Position numbers and translations under genes: made by a program. Source: WHSW01 sp963846565 (GTDB lineage: Bacteria; Actinomycetota; Thermoleophilia; Solirubrobacterales; 70-9). Taken from it: DNA of 64,000 nucleotides. Of this stretch, positions 17,014-25,743 are shown piece after piece. The notes under the pieces are model-generated. The model searched no databases. It was given only the letters and a program-made list of their open reading frames with translations, and was not told the DNA's origin. How positions within the stretch are numbered: the stretch's first letter is position 1; each line of letters begins with the position of its first letter. The stretch is from NCBI GenBank assembly GCA_963846565.1, contig CAWJWL010000001.1:186001-250000 (forward strand), read 5' to 3'.

Positions 17014-17203
17014 CGTAGGCGGGGACGCGAGCTCGGCTGCTGCCCGTCGCACCCCTACCTGTCCTGTTTGCCCCGATCGGCGAGGCAACTGGTATGAGCC
17101 AGGCCGGGTTTGACGGAGACCTCGAACCCAGGACGTTCCGTCCTGGCGAGAGGAGAACCTCCGCCATGCCAAGGTAGAAGAAGTACTCGGCCTTTTCGCC
17201 AAG

Positions 17204-17512
17204 GAGCTCGACCCGCCCCCGGCCTGCTACGAGCGTCGCTCCGGGCGGCGCTCGGCGCGGGCGGTCTCCGACGAGCGCCTGCTCGCCGAGATCCGGACCA
17301 CGCTCGCCAAGAACTACGAGGCCTGCGGCTACCGGCGCACCTGGAAGGCCCTGCTTCGCGCCGGCCACCACGGCCTCGCCGGCTGCACGCTGCAGCGGCT
17401 GATGAAGGCGAACGGGATCCGCGGTGCCGGCGTCAGCTTCCTCGCCTTCGTCGCCGACGTCTTCTCGCGCAAGGTCGTCGGCTGGCAGCTCACCAGTTGG
17501 CGCGGTCGTAGC
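17204..17512 (+). pseudogene. IS3-family transposase (OrfB) remnant
   Basis: The translated segment contains the HTH_21 region of IS3-type transposases (YEACGYRRTWKALLRAG, then LQRLMKANGIRG) fused directly to a piece of the integrase core (FVADVFSRKVVGWQL). About 60 residues normally found between these parts, including the first catalytic Asp region, are missing, as are the N-terminus and the DDE C-terminus. The reading frame then runs on antisense into the haloperoxidase gene. It is an internally deleted, inactive IS fragment. No terminal inverted repeats were found. Confidence 0.75.
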
Positions 17513-17575
17513 TGCGAGGCCACGGCGCTTCGTCTGCCAGAAGGAAGGCGTCCGCGCCGTGGCCCGCAGTCCGAG

Positions 17576-18850
17576 TCAGCCGGTCGGCTCGAAGTAGCGC
17601 TTGAGCGCCCACTCGGCGAGGTCCTCGCCGAGCTCGGTGCCGTCGGTCCCGCCGGTCTCCCAGTGGTCGCCACCGTAGACGCGCGCATCCTCGACCTCGC
17701 TCTGCAGGTCCCCGACCGACGCGAAGTGGTGGACCGTGCCGTCGATGGGATTCCCCGGGAGGTCGACGTCGACGTCGAGGTCGATCGCCTTCGTGCCCAG
17801 GAACTCGCTTAGCCCGCTGGTGATCGCGCCCGTCAGGCAGGCGTGGCCGCTCGCGTACTCCGGATGCAGCCCCGTGACGGAGAGCGGCTCCCAGGCGGGG
17901 TCGGCCGTCGTTCTGGGGTTGCCGTCGGCGCCGGCCTCGCGGATCGCCGTCACCGGCCGCCACGCGAGGTAGTGGAACTTCGTGTTCCAGCACGTGATCA
18001 TCGCGTCGGCCGCCGGCAGGGCGGTCTGGGCGAACAGCCGCGCCGAGTCCCCGATGGAGAGCCCGCGAGCGGTGGCGAGCCCGCGCAGCGCCCGGTTGTA
18101 CTGGACGACGGTGTTCTCGGTCCAGAAGACCGCGATGTCGGTCTGTTCGGGCGTGCGCAGCGAGCCGTTCTTCGCCCCGTAGAGCCGCGTACGCTCGAAC
18201 TCGGTCGCGTAGCGCTTGCCGGTCAGCTTGTTCGGGCCCTTGGGCCGGAACTGGTCGGGCGACTCGGCGAGAAACGGCGCTACCTGCGCCACGTAGGGCG
18301 TGACGACCGACCCGGGACCCGTGCGCCGCCACTGCCCGGGCTCGGTGCCGTCGGCGGGCGACGGGACGGCCGCGTCGCGCCCGTCGTTGGCTCGCCGGGC
18401 GATGATCTCCGCCGCCGAGCGTTGGCCGACGCTGACCCCGTCGACCTCGGCGGCGCCGTCGGGGATCGCCGCGAGCGCGTTGGCATAGTCGGCGTCGATC
18501 GCGCCCTGCTGCGCGGGGAAGTAGTGGACGAGCACGTCGCGGGCGGCGGCCGCGACCGCCGCCTCCGCGGAGGCTCCCGGCGCCGCGTAGCCATCGAACG
18601 CGTAGGACTCGTGGGTGTCCTCGATCGCCATCACGGCGTCATAGACCGCCGCCTGGGCGATCGCCACATAGAGGCTGGCGGCCGAGGGCGTGCGGCGAGC
18701 GCTGTCGGCGAACACCGTTCTCAGAGTCGCCTCGTTCCAGTGCACGACGGCGTTGTCGCCGGCCGCCGCGCTCGATTGCTTGCTCGGCGCAAGCGCCAGT
18801 GTCAGGGCGACCAGCAGCGTCAGTGCGGCCGCGATTCGTCCGATCCTCAT
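17576..18850 (-). CDS. Secreted vanadium-dependent haloperoxidase / PAP2-superfamily protein
   Basis: Vanadate-dependent haloperoxidase-like protein of about 425 residues with a signal peptide (MRIGRIAAALTLLVALTLAL, cleavage after SSAA). The PAP2-type active-site motifs are present late in the protein: HPEYASGHACLTGAI (SGH motif) and the C-terminal RVYGGDHWETGG, plus the KFHYLAWRP segment usual in bacterial members. The start is ATG 18850, preceded by GGAGGG; the open frame extends further upstream but without a ribosome binding site. It would oxidise halides or act as an acid phosphatase outside the membrane; sequence alone does not separate these. Its 3' end lies next to the IS3 remnant. 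Confidence 0.8.
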   Translation of the reverse strand: MRIGRIAAALTLLVALTLALAPSKQSSAAAGDNAVVHWNEATLRTVFADSARRTPSAASLYVAIAQAAVYDAVMAIEDTHESYAFDGYAAPGASAEAAVAAAARDVLVHYFPAQQGAIDADYANALAAIPDGAAEVDGVSVGQRSAAEIIARRANDGRDAAVPSPADGTEPGQWRRTGPGSVVTPYVAQVAPFLAESPDQFRPKGPNKLTGKRYATEFERTRLYGAKNGSLRTPEQTDIAVFWTENTVVQYNRALRGLATARGLSIGDSARLFAQTALPAADAMITCWNTKFHYLAWRPVTAIREAGADGNPRTTADPAWEPLSVTGLHPEYASGHACLTGAITSGLSEFLGTKAIDLDVDVDLPGNPIDGTVHHFASVGDLQSEVEDARVYGGDHWETGGTDGTELGEDLAEWALKRYFEPTG

Positions 18851-18949
18851 CGTTTCCCTCCTATGCGCTGGTGGTTTCGCGTGCCTCGTCCGGCTCTGCG
18901 GCTTAAGGCCGCTCCCCGGGCCCCAGTCACCCAACATCGGTCGCCGCGC

Positions 18950-19672
18950 CTATAGGGCAGAGAGGCTCACGGCGGAGATCCGCGCCATTTCAACCTCGAA
19001 GTTGTCGAGGTCGTTTAGATCTGCACACTCGATGCCCACGACCTGGGCGCCGGGCCCTGGCAGGGGCCGAATTACGCCCGAGACAGCGGTGAGCGTGGCG
19101 TTCTCCCTGCCGTCGAACAAGGGGATGAGTGTCTGGGAGGCCGCGATCGGGTCACCGTTGACTTCAAGCCGGCACGAGCCGTTGCCCGACTCTCCTAGGT
19201 TGCTCCGCTTGGCCTGCACCTGCGCGGTGATCAAAACGCGTCCCGGTGACCCGATCGGCACATGAACCGGTAGCGATGCGCAATCAACCCACGACCCTTC
19301 GAACACGTACACGGGATTGCACCCGCCTGTCGCATAGCGGCCGACGCCGCCCTGCGCCGCTCTGGGCACGGTGGCCAACGTCGACTCGTCGACGTCGGCG
19401 CCCGTCAGGTTGTTGTCGATGACGTCGTGGCTGCCCATCGACTCATTTTGGATGTCCACCCCCGTGAGCGCGTAGGGGGTCGTGTCGTTCGCGAGGTCAG
19501 CGCTGCGGACATCGTTGTTTCGCAAATCGACGCTCCGGATGGTGTTGTCGACGATGTTGGCGCCGGTCCACTCGTTGACCGCCCATGCCGTTCCACCCCC
19601 GACGACGAACACGAGGCAGAGCGTCGAGACGACGTTCGCGTAGGTAATGCCGTTTCGGATTCCCTTGGACAC
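18950..19672 (-). CDS. Secreted protein with pentapeptide-like N-terminal repeats
   Basis: About 240 residues. An N-terminal hydrophobic segment (VVSTLCLVFVVGGGTAWAV) is followed by short 'x-N-D/S-x-L' repeats (IVDNTIRSVDLRNNDVRSAD), reminiscent of pentapeptide repeats, and then a beta-rich C-terminal half. GTG 19672 is preferred as start because AGGAAG lies 8 bases upstream; the longer version begins in sequence without a signal. It follows the CSLREA beta-helix gene on the same strand after 31 bases, so the two probably form a surface-protein operon. I recall similar proteins in Thermoleophilia but cannot name a function. Confidence 0.65.
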   Translation of the reverse strand: MSKGIRNGITYANVVSTLCLVFVVGGGTAWAVNEWTGANIVDNTIRSVDLRNNDVRSADLANDTTPYALTGVDIQNESMGSHDVIDNNLTGADVDESTLATVPRAAQGGVGRYATGGCNPVYVFEGSWVDCASLPVHVPIGSPGRVLITAQVQAKRSNLGESGNGSCRLEVNGDPIAASQTLIPLFDGRENATLTAVSGVIRPLPGPGAQVVGIECADLNDLDNFEVEMARISAVSLSAL

Positions 19673-19703
19673 GTGACACTTCCTTTCTGGGTATTGCGGT
19701 CCG

Positions 19704-21071
19704 TCATCCCTCAAACGGGGCATGACGGACTTGCATCGGTATGGAGAACTCCGACGTGTTCCCGAGGGGATCGGTCGCGGTGGCGGTTATCCACCGACCC
19801 GCTGACACCTTCGCGCCCGGAACGAGGATCGACGAGGTCTCGCCGTCAGCATCGGTGGTTGCCGTGGTCTCGCCGATGAACTTTTCGCCCTCGGCGCGGT
19901 CGCTATCCGGATTCGAGAAAAACTGAATCTTGAACGTCGTCTCGCCCGTGCTGTGCAGGCTCCAGGCAATCTGGGTGAGATAGCGCGTGTTGTGAGCGGA
20001 ACTCAGAACCGGGAAGTTCTGCAGATCGTTTGCTCCGCTGTCGAGGTCACCAAGATCGTTAGCGGTGATCCCATCCACGCCGAGCTCGATGCCGAGCGCC
20101 CCGTTGCGGAAGATCGAGTTGTAGAGGATCTGATTGCGCCTACCGGCACCGGGCTCGCTCGGTTGCACCTGGATTCCGCGGGCCCGATTGGACGCGATCG
20201 TGTTTGCCGCTGCGCCCGGGCCTCCGATCCGATTGCTTGACCCGAGGACGTAGATGCCGGTGTGATTGCCCAGGGCTGACGTTCCATCGCGCTGGGTGCC
20301 GATGAGATTGCCCTGGATGCGGTTGCGGCTTGAAAGCCCGTGCAGCGTGATGCCGTAGTTATCGCTGCCGGAAATGAGGTTGCGCGCGCTGAGAGCGGCG
20401 CCGCCGACCACGTTGTCAGTTCCGACCTGGATGCCACCCCCGGTTGGCGAAGCCGCGGTTCCGGATACGTCGGTGCCGATGAAGCAGCCCTGCACCACGC
20501 TACCGGCGTCATCCGTAGTCACGCTGCTCAGATTCACGCCAAAGCCGAAGCCGTTGTTGATCACGAGCCCTCGGATCGTGGTGCCTGGCCGGGTCACAGT
20601 CAGGCCGTCGACAAAATCTCCGACAATTGAGCCGTCGAGCACGACCTTGAGCTGGGCATTGGTGCCCGTCGCAGCCGTGTTCACGCTGGCTCCGGGTTGG
20701 CTGTAGCCGTCGATCGTCAGGGGCCTCGTGATCTTCGGCAGGGCGACTCGCGGTGTGATCGTCTTGACATCGCCGGTGCCACCACCGATATCGAACACGA
20801 CTCGGTCAGCGAGATCGTCGGCGTTGCCCTCCTGAACGGCGGCCCGCAGCGTGCACTGCTCCCCTGCGCTCGCCGAGGCGACGTCGCAAAGGCCGTTCCC
20901 CCTGTTGGAGTCCGACTGGTCGCCTGTCAGGTTGACGGTGAAGGTCGCAGCAGCGGCCGTGGATGCGCATGCGAGCAGGATGGCGAGTACCGCCGCGAGC
21001 AACCCCCCGAGTCCAAACCTCCGAGACCGGAGGACGCTGCTAGCGATGTGGCGGCGAGTCGGGCGAGACAT
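19704..21071 (-). CDS. CSLREA-type secreted right-handed beta-helix protein
   Basis: A 455-residue exported protein. After a signal sequence (LGGLLAAVLAILLACAS, then TAAAATFTV) comes a CSLREA-like motif (CTLRAAVQEGNA with the surrounding NGLCDVASASAGEQ), a domain common at the N-terminus of bacterial surface proteins. The rest consists of beta-helix coils with NRIQGNLIG- and NLISGSDNYG-type turns, typical of PbH1 repeats, ending in a beta domain. GGGAGG precedes the ATG. Such proteins often bind or degrade polysaccharide, but no catalytic set is identifiable. It forms an operon with the 18950-19672 gene. Confidence 0.8.
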   Translation of the reverse strand: MSRPTRRHIASSVLRSRRFGLGGLLAAVLAILLACASTAAAATFTVNLTGDQSDSNRGNGLCDVASASAGEQCTLRAAVQEGNADDLADRVVFDIGGGTGDVKTITPRVALPKITRPLTIDGYSQPGASVNTAATGTNAQLKVVLDGSIVGDFVDGLTVTRPGTTIRGLVINNGFGFGVNLSSVTTDDAGSVVQGCFIGTDVSGTAASPTGGGIQVGTDNVVGGAALSARNLISGSDNYGITLHGLSSRNRIQGNLIGTQRDGTSALGNHTGIYVLGSSNRIGGPGAAANTIASNRARGIQVQPSEPGAGRRNQILYNSIFRNGALGIELGVDGITANDLGDLDSGANDLQNFPVLSSAHNTRYLTQIAWSLHSTGETTFKIQFFSNPDSDRAEGEKFIGETTATTDADGETSSILVPGAKVSAGRWITATATDPLGNTSEFSIPMQVRHAPFEG

Positions 21072-21107
21072 CCTGATTCCTCCCTAGTCGCTTCCCGTTT
21101 CTGCCCA

Positions 21108-22172
21108 TCACGGCCGCGCCTCCAAAACGAGGTTGAACGGGGTCTCAGTGGCCCTGCGAAATCGGGTGAACCCGGCCTCCGTGACGACCTCGCCCAGCCG
21201 CGCCTCGCCGGCCTGGGCGCCCAGGGCCAGCCCGACTTCCTGCGAGCGCGAGGCCGGCGTGCAGACCATCGTCGAGGCCGAGTAGAAGATGCGGCCCACC
21301 GGATTGAGGTTGTCCTCGACGTGGTCGCCGGCCATCGGCTCGACGATCAGCCAGGTTCCGTCGGGGGCGAGCGCCTGCCGGACGTGCGCCGCGGCTCCGA
21401 CCGGATCACCCATGTCGTGAAGGGCATCGAACACGCAGGCGAGGTCGTAGCCGTCGCCGCTGAAGTCCTTGGCGCTCGACACCTCAAAGCGGACCCGCTC
21501 GGCGACGCCGGCCTTCTCGGCGGCCTGGGTTGCCGCCTCGATCGACTCGGGGTGGTAATCGGAGCCGAAGAACTCCGACTGCGGGTACGCCTGCGCCATG
21601 ACGATCGTCGAGGCGCCGTGACCGCAGCCGATGTCGGCGACGCGGGCGCCGGCCTGCAGCTTCTCCTCGACTCCGTCGAGGGCCGGCAGCCACGAGGGCA
21701 CGAGATTCGCAACGTAGCCCGGCCGGAAGAAGAGCTCAGTTCCGCAAAAGAGGTCGTGGTCGTGCTCGTGCCAGCCGAATCCCTCCCCCGTGCGAAACCG
21801 CTCCGTCAGCGCCGGCTCGTCCTTCAGGCACGCAGCCGCGATGTAGAACGCTCCGGGCAGGAACGTCGGGCTCTCCCGGTCGGCAAGGCAGGCCGCCTTT
21901 TCGGGCGTCAGGTGAAAGCGCTCCGTCTCGGGGTCGTATTCCACGTAGCCGCTCGCGGCCTGCGCGCAGAGCCACTCGCGAACGTAGCGCTCGTCGGTCT
22001 GCGTGCGCTCGGCGAGCTCCGCCGCGCTCACGGGTGTGCTGTCGCCCATCGCGGTGTACAGGCCGAGCTTGTCACCGATGATGACGGTGGTCTGGTGGAG
22101 CGCAGCACCGAGATCGCCCGCAAAGCGGCCGACGAAGTCCTGCAGCTTGGTCTCATCAACAACGGTTGCCAT
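21108..22172 (-). CDS. Class I SAM-dependent methyltransferase with N-terminal winged helix
   Basis: About 354 residues. The N-terminal 90 form a winged-helix dimerisation domain (DKLGLYTAMGDSTPVSAAEL, then RTQTDERYVREWL), as in O-methyltransferase-like proteins of the Rv2258c type. The Rossmann domain carries SAM motif I (VADIGCGHGAST, near residue 185) and LACVFDALHDMG. The start at ATG 22172 is supported by AAAGGAGATGAG immediately upstream; the frame remains open to 22340. It lies downstream of the LAL regulator on the same strand, separated by a 331-base gap holding a strong inverted repeat. Substrate unknown. Confidence 0.85.
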   Translation of the reverse strand: MATVVDETKLQDFVGRFAGDLGAALHQTTVIIGDKLGLYTAMGDSTPVSAAELAERTQTDERYVREWLCAQAASGYVEYDPETERFHLTPEKAACLADRESPTFLPGAFYIAAACLKDEPALTERFRTGEGFGWHEHDHDLFCGTELFFRPGYVANLVPSWLPALDGVEEKLQAGARVADIGCGHGASTIVMAQAYPQSEFFGSDYHPESIEAATQAAEKAGVAERVRFEVSSAKDFSGDGYDLACVFDALHDMGDPVGAAAHVRQALAPDGTWLIVEPMAGDHVEDNLNPVGRIFYSASTMVCTPASRSQEVGLALGAQAGEARLGEVVTEAGFTRFRRATETPFNLVLEARP

Positions 22173-22234
22173 CTCATCTCCTTTTGGGGGGTCCGGGATC
22201 CATCGCTTGTGAGCATCGAGCGCGTCGGTGCCCC

Positions 22235-22301
22235 TTCGCACCGTGGAACCCCCCCTGAGTTTTGGAATCCGCGTAAATCCAGGGGGTTGCCACGGTGCGA
22301 A
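22235..22301. repeat. Long imperfect inverted repeat upstream of the methyltransferase
   Basis: TTCGCACCGTGG (22235-22246) and its exact complement CCACGGTGCGAA (22290-22301) continue inward with AACCCCC and GGGGGTT, separated by one bulged base. The stem is about 19 bp around a roughly 30-base loop. It lies 63 bases upstream of the methyltransferase start and could be a leader hairpin, a terminator for the upstream LAL gene or the footprint of a small element. Confidence 0.6.
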
Positions 22302-22330
22302 CCCGCGCCTCGGCGACGAGACTTCTACAA

Positions 22331-22507
22331 ATGGATTCATCGGACCTGGCGAGACTTGAGCTGATGCTCCAGCGCAATGTCGAACCGCTGCGCGGCTTTC
22401 TCCGCGAGGCAGACGACGACGAGTGGCGGGCGTTCAGCGGCTGGCTGGCGCTGGCGCGGGAGTTGGAGCAGGCCCGCGAGGCAGACGACCCGGAGCGCGC
22501 CAGCTAG
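22331..22507 (+). CDS. Possible small charged helical protein (58 aa)
   Basis: A short open frame starting MDSSDLARLELMLQRNVEPL and ending in a predicted amphipathic helix rich in Glu, Arg and Ala. It runs antisense to the gap between the LAL gene and the methyltransferase and overlaps the LAL stop by four bases. Composition and the hydrophobic periodicity (LARLELML, LALARELE) look protein-like. No ribosome binding site is evident and no family is recognised, so it may be spurious. Confidence 0.35.
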   Translation: MDSSDLARLELMLQRNVEPLRGFLREADDDEWRAFSGWLALARELEQAREADDPERAS

Positions 22508-25386
22508 CCCCGGGACGACTCCGCCGCGAGCGCTGCCGGTAGCTGCTCGCGTGAGCTGAGGTCCAGCTTGCGGTAGACGGCGGTCAGGTGGCCCTCGACC
22601 GTACGGGCGGTGACGAACAGGGACTGGGCGACCTCCCGGTTGGTGCGGCCCTCGGCCGCCAGCCGCGCGACTCGGCGCTCACTCGCGGTCAGTGAGTCGA
22701 CCCCGCTCAGCATCAGTCGGCGTGGCCGCGCTCCGGTGGCCCTCAGCTCCTCCTCGGCGCGACGGCGCAGCCGCACAGCGTCGACACGTACGGCGATGTC
22801 GAGTGCCTCCCGCAGCGGTTCGCGCGCCTCGACCCGGCGGTTCGCGCGGCGCCGCGCCGCGCCGAGCTCGTACAGGCCGTGGCCGTGCTCGAGCCGCGCC
22901 TCGGAGCTCTCCAGGACGCGCACAGCCTCGTCAAGGTGCCGGAGTCCCTGGTCCCCGCCCTCGACCAAGCCGAGCGCTCGCAGTGCGATTCCGGTCGCCC
23001 CCGGAGCGGCAAACGTCCTTGCCCGCTCGAGCTCGTCCCTCGCCATCTCCGCCGCCTCGTCCGAGCGACCGAGCGCGTGCAGGGCGAGGGCGGCTTCAGA
23101 GCGCCAGGGATGCGTGGCCGGGCCGGGCTGCCGAAACCGGTCGAGCAACGTCCCGCAGGCAAGTGAGGCCTCCAGCGCCTCCTCGAAGCGACCCTGCGCG
23201 AGCCGGAGGCGTCCGCGGATGCCGACCAGGCGGACCCACGAGATCGTCGGCGGCTCCGAGCCCGGTTCCGGTGTGACGGCCCGAAGAGCCGCATCGGCCT
23301 CTTCGAGCTCGTCGCGCTCGATCAGGGTCCCGGCGAGCGTGGCGGCGGCGAACGGGGTCAGCAGAGGCAGCGGGCGCAGGGAGTCGATGTCGACCGCGGT
23401 GCGGGCGTGCTCCTCGGCGGCGACGAGATTGCCTTGGCGGAGCGCTGCCCAGGCCGCGAAGGTCGACATCACGGTCAGCAGCGACAAACCCCCCAGGCGC
23501 CGCCCCTCATCGATCCGCAGCCCGATAAGCCGCCGAGCGACCTCGTAGCGCTCGCAGTGAATCAGCGCCATGTAGGCGTGGAAGTCGCCCGGGACGTTCG
23601 CGGCAGGGTCGTCGGGCGAGCGCTCGACGATCGCCCGCTCCGCTCGTGCAGCGATCTGCTCCGCAGGCGGCTCCCCTCGCCCGGCGTCCCACTCGGTGAG
23701 GACGGAGAGGACGGTGAACGGTGGCCGCTCGACCTCTTGGGCGCGCTCACGCACCCTCTCGATACGTGCCTCGACGATCGGCGCTCCGCGGTAATCGAGA
23801 GTCACCCCCGCGAGCAAACGGCCCTCGAGCAAGAGCACGCCGGGGTGGCTCTTCTCGGAGAGCTCGTCGATCGCAGGTTGGATCGCCGCCACCGCGTCGT
23901 CCATCCGGCCTTCGAAGATCAACGTCAGAAAGAGGACCAAGGTGGCGCCGATCAGCGCGTCGTCGTTTGGAGCGCTCGCTTGTGCTGCCCGAAGGTCCTC
24001 GACGGCGCGCGGATCGCCGACGCGCGATTCGATCGAACCGAGCTCGAGCAGGAATGCTTGGCGAACGTCATCGGGGGGCGGCTCGTCGAGCGCGCGACGG
24101 AGGTACGCGATCGCGGTGTCCGCCGAACCCCGGGCGGCAGCCGCGCGAGCGGCGTCGAAGAGCGCCTCGGCCACCTCCGGATCGGCCGCCGGCGGCAGCG
24201 CGAGCAGGTGGACGGCCAATCGGTCGGGGGCGGCGCCCGCCCGGCGCAGGATCAGCGCGGCGCGGGCGTGCAGCAGCGAACGTTCGGAAGGCGAGAGATC
24301 GGAGTAGACGGCCGAGCGCACCAGCGGATGGATGAAGTCGAGCGGCTGCGCTTCGGCGAACAGCTCCGTGGCGACGAGCGTGTCGAATGCCTCAGCGGCC
24401 GCACCCCGCTCGAGCTCGGCGAGCTCGGCGGCATGGGCGAGCTCAGCCCCCGGCCCGAGCACGGCCACGGCCCCTGCCAGCTCGCGCGCCGCCGGGGGAA
24501 GGCGCCCCAGGCGCAGCAGAATCGCGTGCGAGACCGAGGCGGGGACCAGCCCTTCGACTGCCGAAGCACCGCGCGCGTCGGGTTCGATTCCGTCCGCTGC
24601 CGCGGCTCGAAGCAGTTCCTGGAGAAGGAACGGAGTTCCCGCGCTCGCCGTCAGGCACGCTGCGGCGAACTCCGGACTCGGCTCGCCGAGTGCACTGGCG
24701 ACGACGTCGGTGACCGCCTGGGGGCTCAGCGGCCCAGGCCGAAGCAGGCCAACGCCCCGCTCTATGGCGAGCTTTCGAACGAGATCCGCCGCCGATCCCG
24801 GCTCGCCGCTCCGCGCGGCGGCGATCACGGCGACGGGCACGGTCTCGATCCGGTGCGCCAGATAGACCAGGAAGCGCAGCGAAACCTCGTCGCCCCAGTG
24901 GATGTCGTCGACCACGAGCGCAAGCGGCTGCCGCTCCGCCAGATTCGCGGTCAGCCAGTAGAGGCCGTGGAGTACCGCAAGCCCCGGCTCGGCGCGCTCC
25001 TCGGCGGGCGCAGCACCGACAAGTCGCCCGGCAAGCTCGGCGGGCCCGGAGAGGAGCTCCGCTCGCTCCTCCGCCGATATGCCCATGACGACGGGTTCGA
25101 AGAGCTGGCGCGCGAGCCCGCCGCCGAATGTGCTCTCGAGCTCCGCGCCACGGGCGGTGAGGACGTCGAGCCCATGGCCGCCCGCCATCTCGATTGCAGC
25201 GTCGAGAACTGCCGTCTTGCCAATTCCCGCGGGCCCCTCGACCAACACCGCTGCCCCAGCGTTGCGAGTGGAGGCGATCGCCAGCGCCGACTCCAGCTGA
25301 GCCAATTCAGCATCGCGTTCCAGGAGAGAAGAATGGCTACCTGAGGGCTCCCGGACCGGACGCACGTTGACATTCTCGCCGACCAT
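22504..25386 (-). CDS. LAL-type LuxR regulator (AAA ATPase, TPR-like, LuxR HTH)
   Basis: A 960-residue large ATP-binding regulator of the LuxR family. The N-terminal ATPase has Walker A (GPAGIGKTAVLD, near residue 52) and Walker B (LALVVDDIHWGDE). The middle 500 residues are helical TPR-like repeats. The C-terminus is a LuxR helix-turn-helix (LTASERRVARLAAEGRTNRE followed by VARTVEGHLTAVYRKL). It probably activates neighbouring genes in response to a ligand or protein signal; the methyltransferase directly downstream is the closest candidate. It shares its architecture with the regulator at 39851-42712. Confidence 0.9.
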   Translation of the reverse strand: MVGENVNVRPVREPSGSHSSLLERDAELAQLESALAIASTRNAGAAVLVEGPAGIGKTAVLDAAIEMAGGHGLDVLTARGAELESTFGGGLARQLFEPVVMGISAEERAELLSGPAELAGRLVGAAPAEERAEPGLAVLHGLYWLTANLAERQPLALVVDDIHWGDEVSLRFLVYLAHRIETVPVAVIAAARSGEPGSAADLVRKLAIERGVGLLRPGPLSPQAVTDVVASALGEPSPEFAAACLTASAGTPFLLQELLRAAAADGIEPDARGASAVEGLVPASVSHAILLRLGRLPPAARELAGAVAVLGPGAELAHAAELAELERGAAAEAFDTLVATELFAEAQPLDFIHPLVRSAVYSDLSPSERSLLHARAALILRRAGAAPDRLAVHLLALPPAADPEVAEALFDAARAAAARGSADTAIAYLRRALDEPPPDDVRQAFLLELGSIESRVGDPRAVEDLRAAQASAPNDDALIGATLVLFLTLIFEGRMDDAVAAIQPAIDELSEKSHPGVLLLEGRLLAGVTLDYRGAPIVEARIERVRERAQEVERPPFTVLSVLTEWDAGRGEPPAEQIAARAERAIVERSPDDPAANVPGDFHAYMALIHCERYEVARRLIGLRIDEGRRLGGLSLLTVMSTFAAWAALRQGNLVAAEEHARTAVDIDSLRPLPLLTPFAAATLAGTLIERDELEEADAALRAVTPEPGSEPPTISWVRLVGIRGRLRLAQGRFEEALEASLACGTLLDRFRQPGPATHPWRSEAALALHALGRSDEAAEMARDELERARTFAAPGATGIALRALGLVEGGDQGLRHLDEAVRVLESSEARLEHGHGLYELGAARRRANRRVEAREPLREALDIAVRVDAVRLRRRAEEELRATGARPRRLMLSGVDSLTASERRVARLAAEGRTNREVAQSLFVTARTVEGHLTAVYRKLDLSSREQLPAALAAESSRG

Positions 25387-25514
25387 CGCGCTTCTCGTCT
25401 CTGTGAAGTAGGGCTCTGCGTCAAGTAGCGGTTGGTAGTGCAGGGGCAGGATCCTGTCTCAGGTGGTGGGCGTGGAGCGGCACTCATGTCTCCATGGCCT
25501 CCTCGTCGGGAGGA

Positions 25515-25718
25515 TCAGGCGATAAGGATGCTTCGTTCGCGGGCGTATGTCCGAAAGGGGCGGTCAGGCCGCCAGACGAAAGCGGCGCCTCGGGGAGCGG
25601 ACTCCTCACTTCGGGAAAGCATGTGCCAGATCGCGTGGGCGAGCCGACGGGCGATGTCGATCTGAGCGACCTTGGCTCCGCACCGTTTGCCGAGCCGCCT
25701 CTCCGTCGGGCCAGGGAC
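25515..25718 (-). pseudogene. IS110-type transposase C-terminal remnant
   Basis: Minus-strand translation gives CGAKVAQIDIARRLAHAIWH followed by MLSRSEE and a short basic tail before a stop. This matches the C-terminal end (transposase_20 region) of IS110/IS116/IS902 transposases. The N-terminal DEDD domain and the rest of the element are absent. It abuts the start of the TPR-LuxR gene at 25744, so the IS, or a deletion next to it, may have replaced the natural upstream region of that regulator. Nothing else is recognised between 25387 and 25743. Confidence 0.6.
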
Positions 25719-25743
25719 GCTCGGCGACGATAATCACCTCGTC

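Noticed and set aside
20697..22364. 555-codon plus-strand frame across the CSLREA and methyltransferase genes
   Set aside because: It spans two opposite-strand genes with signal peptide, CSLREA and SAM motifs; the composition is Arg/Gly-rich shadow sequence.
23407..25344. 645-codon open frame on the plus strand opposite the LAL regulator
   Set aside because: High GC produces long antisense frames; the minus strand carries Walker and LuxR motifs, the plus strand none.
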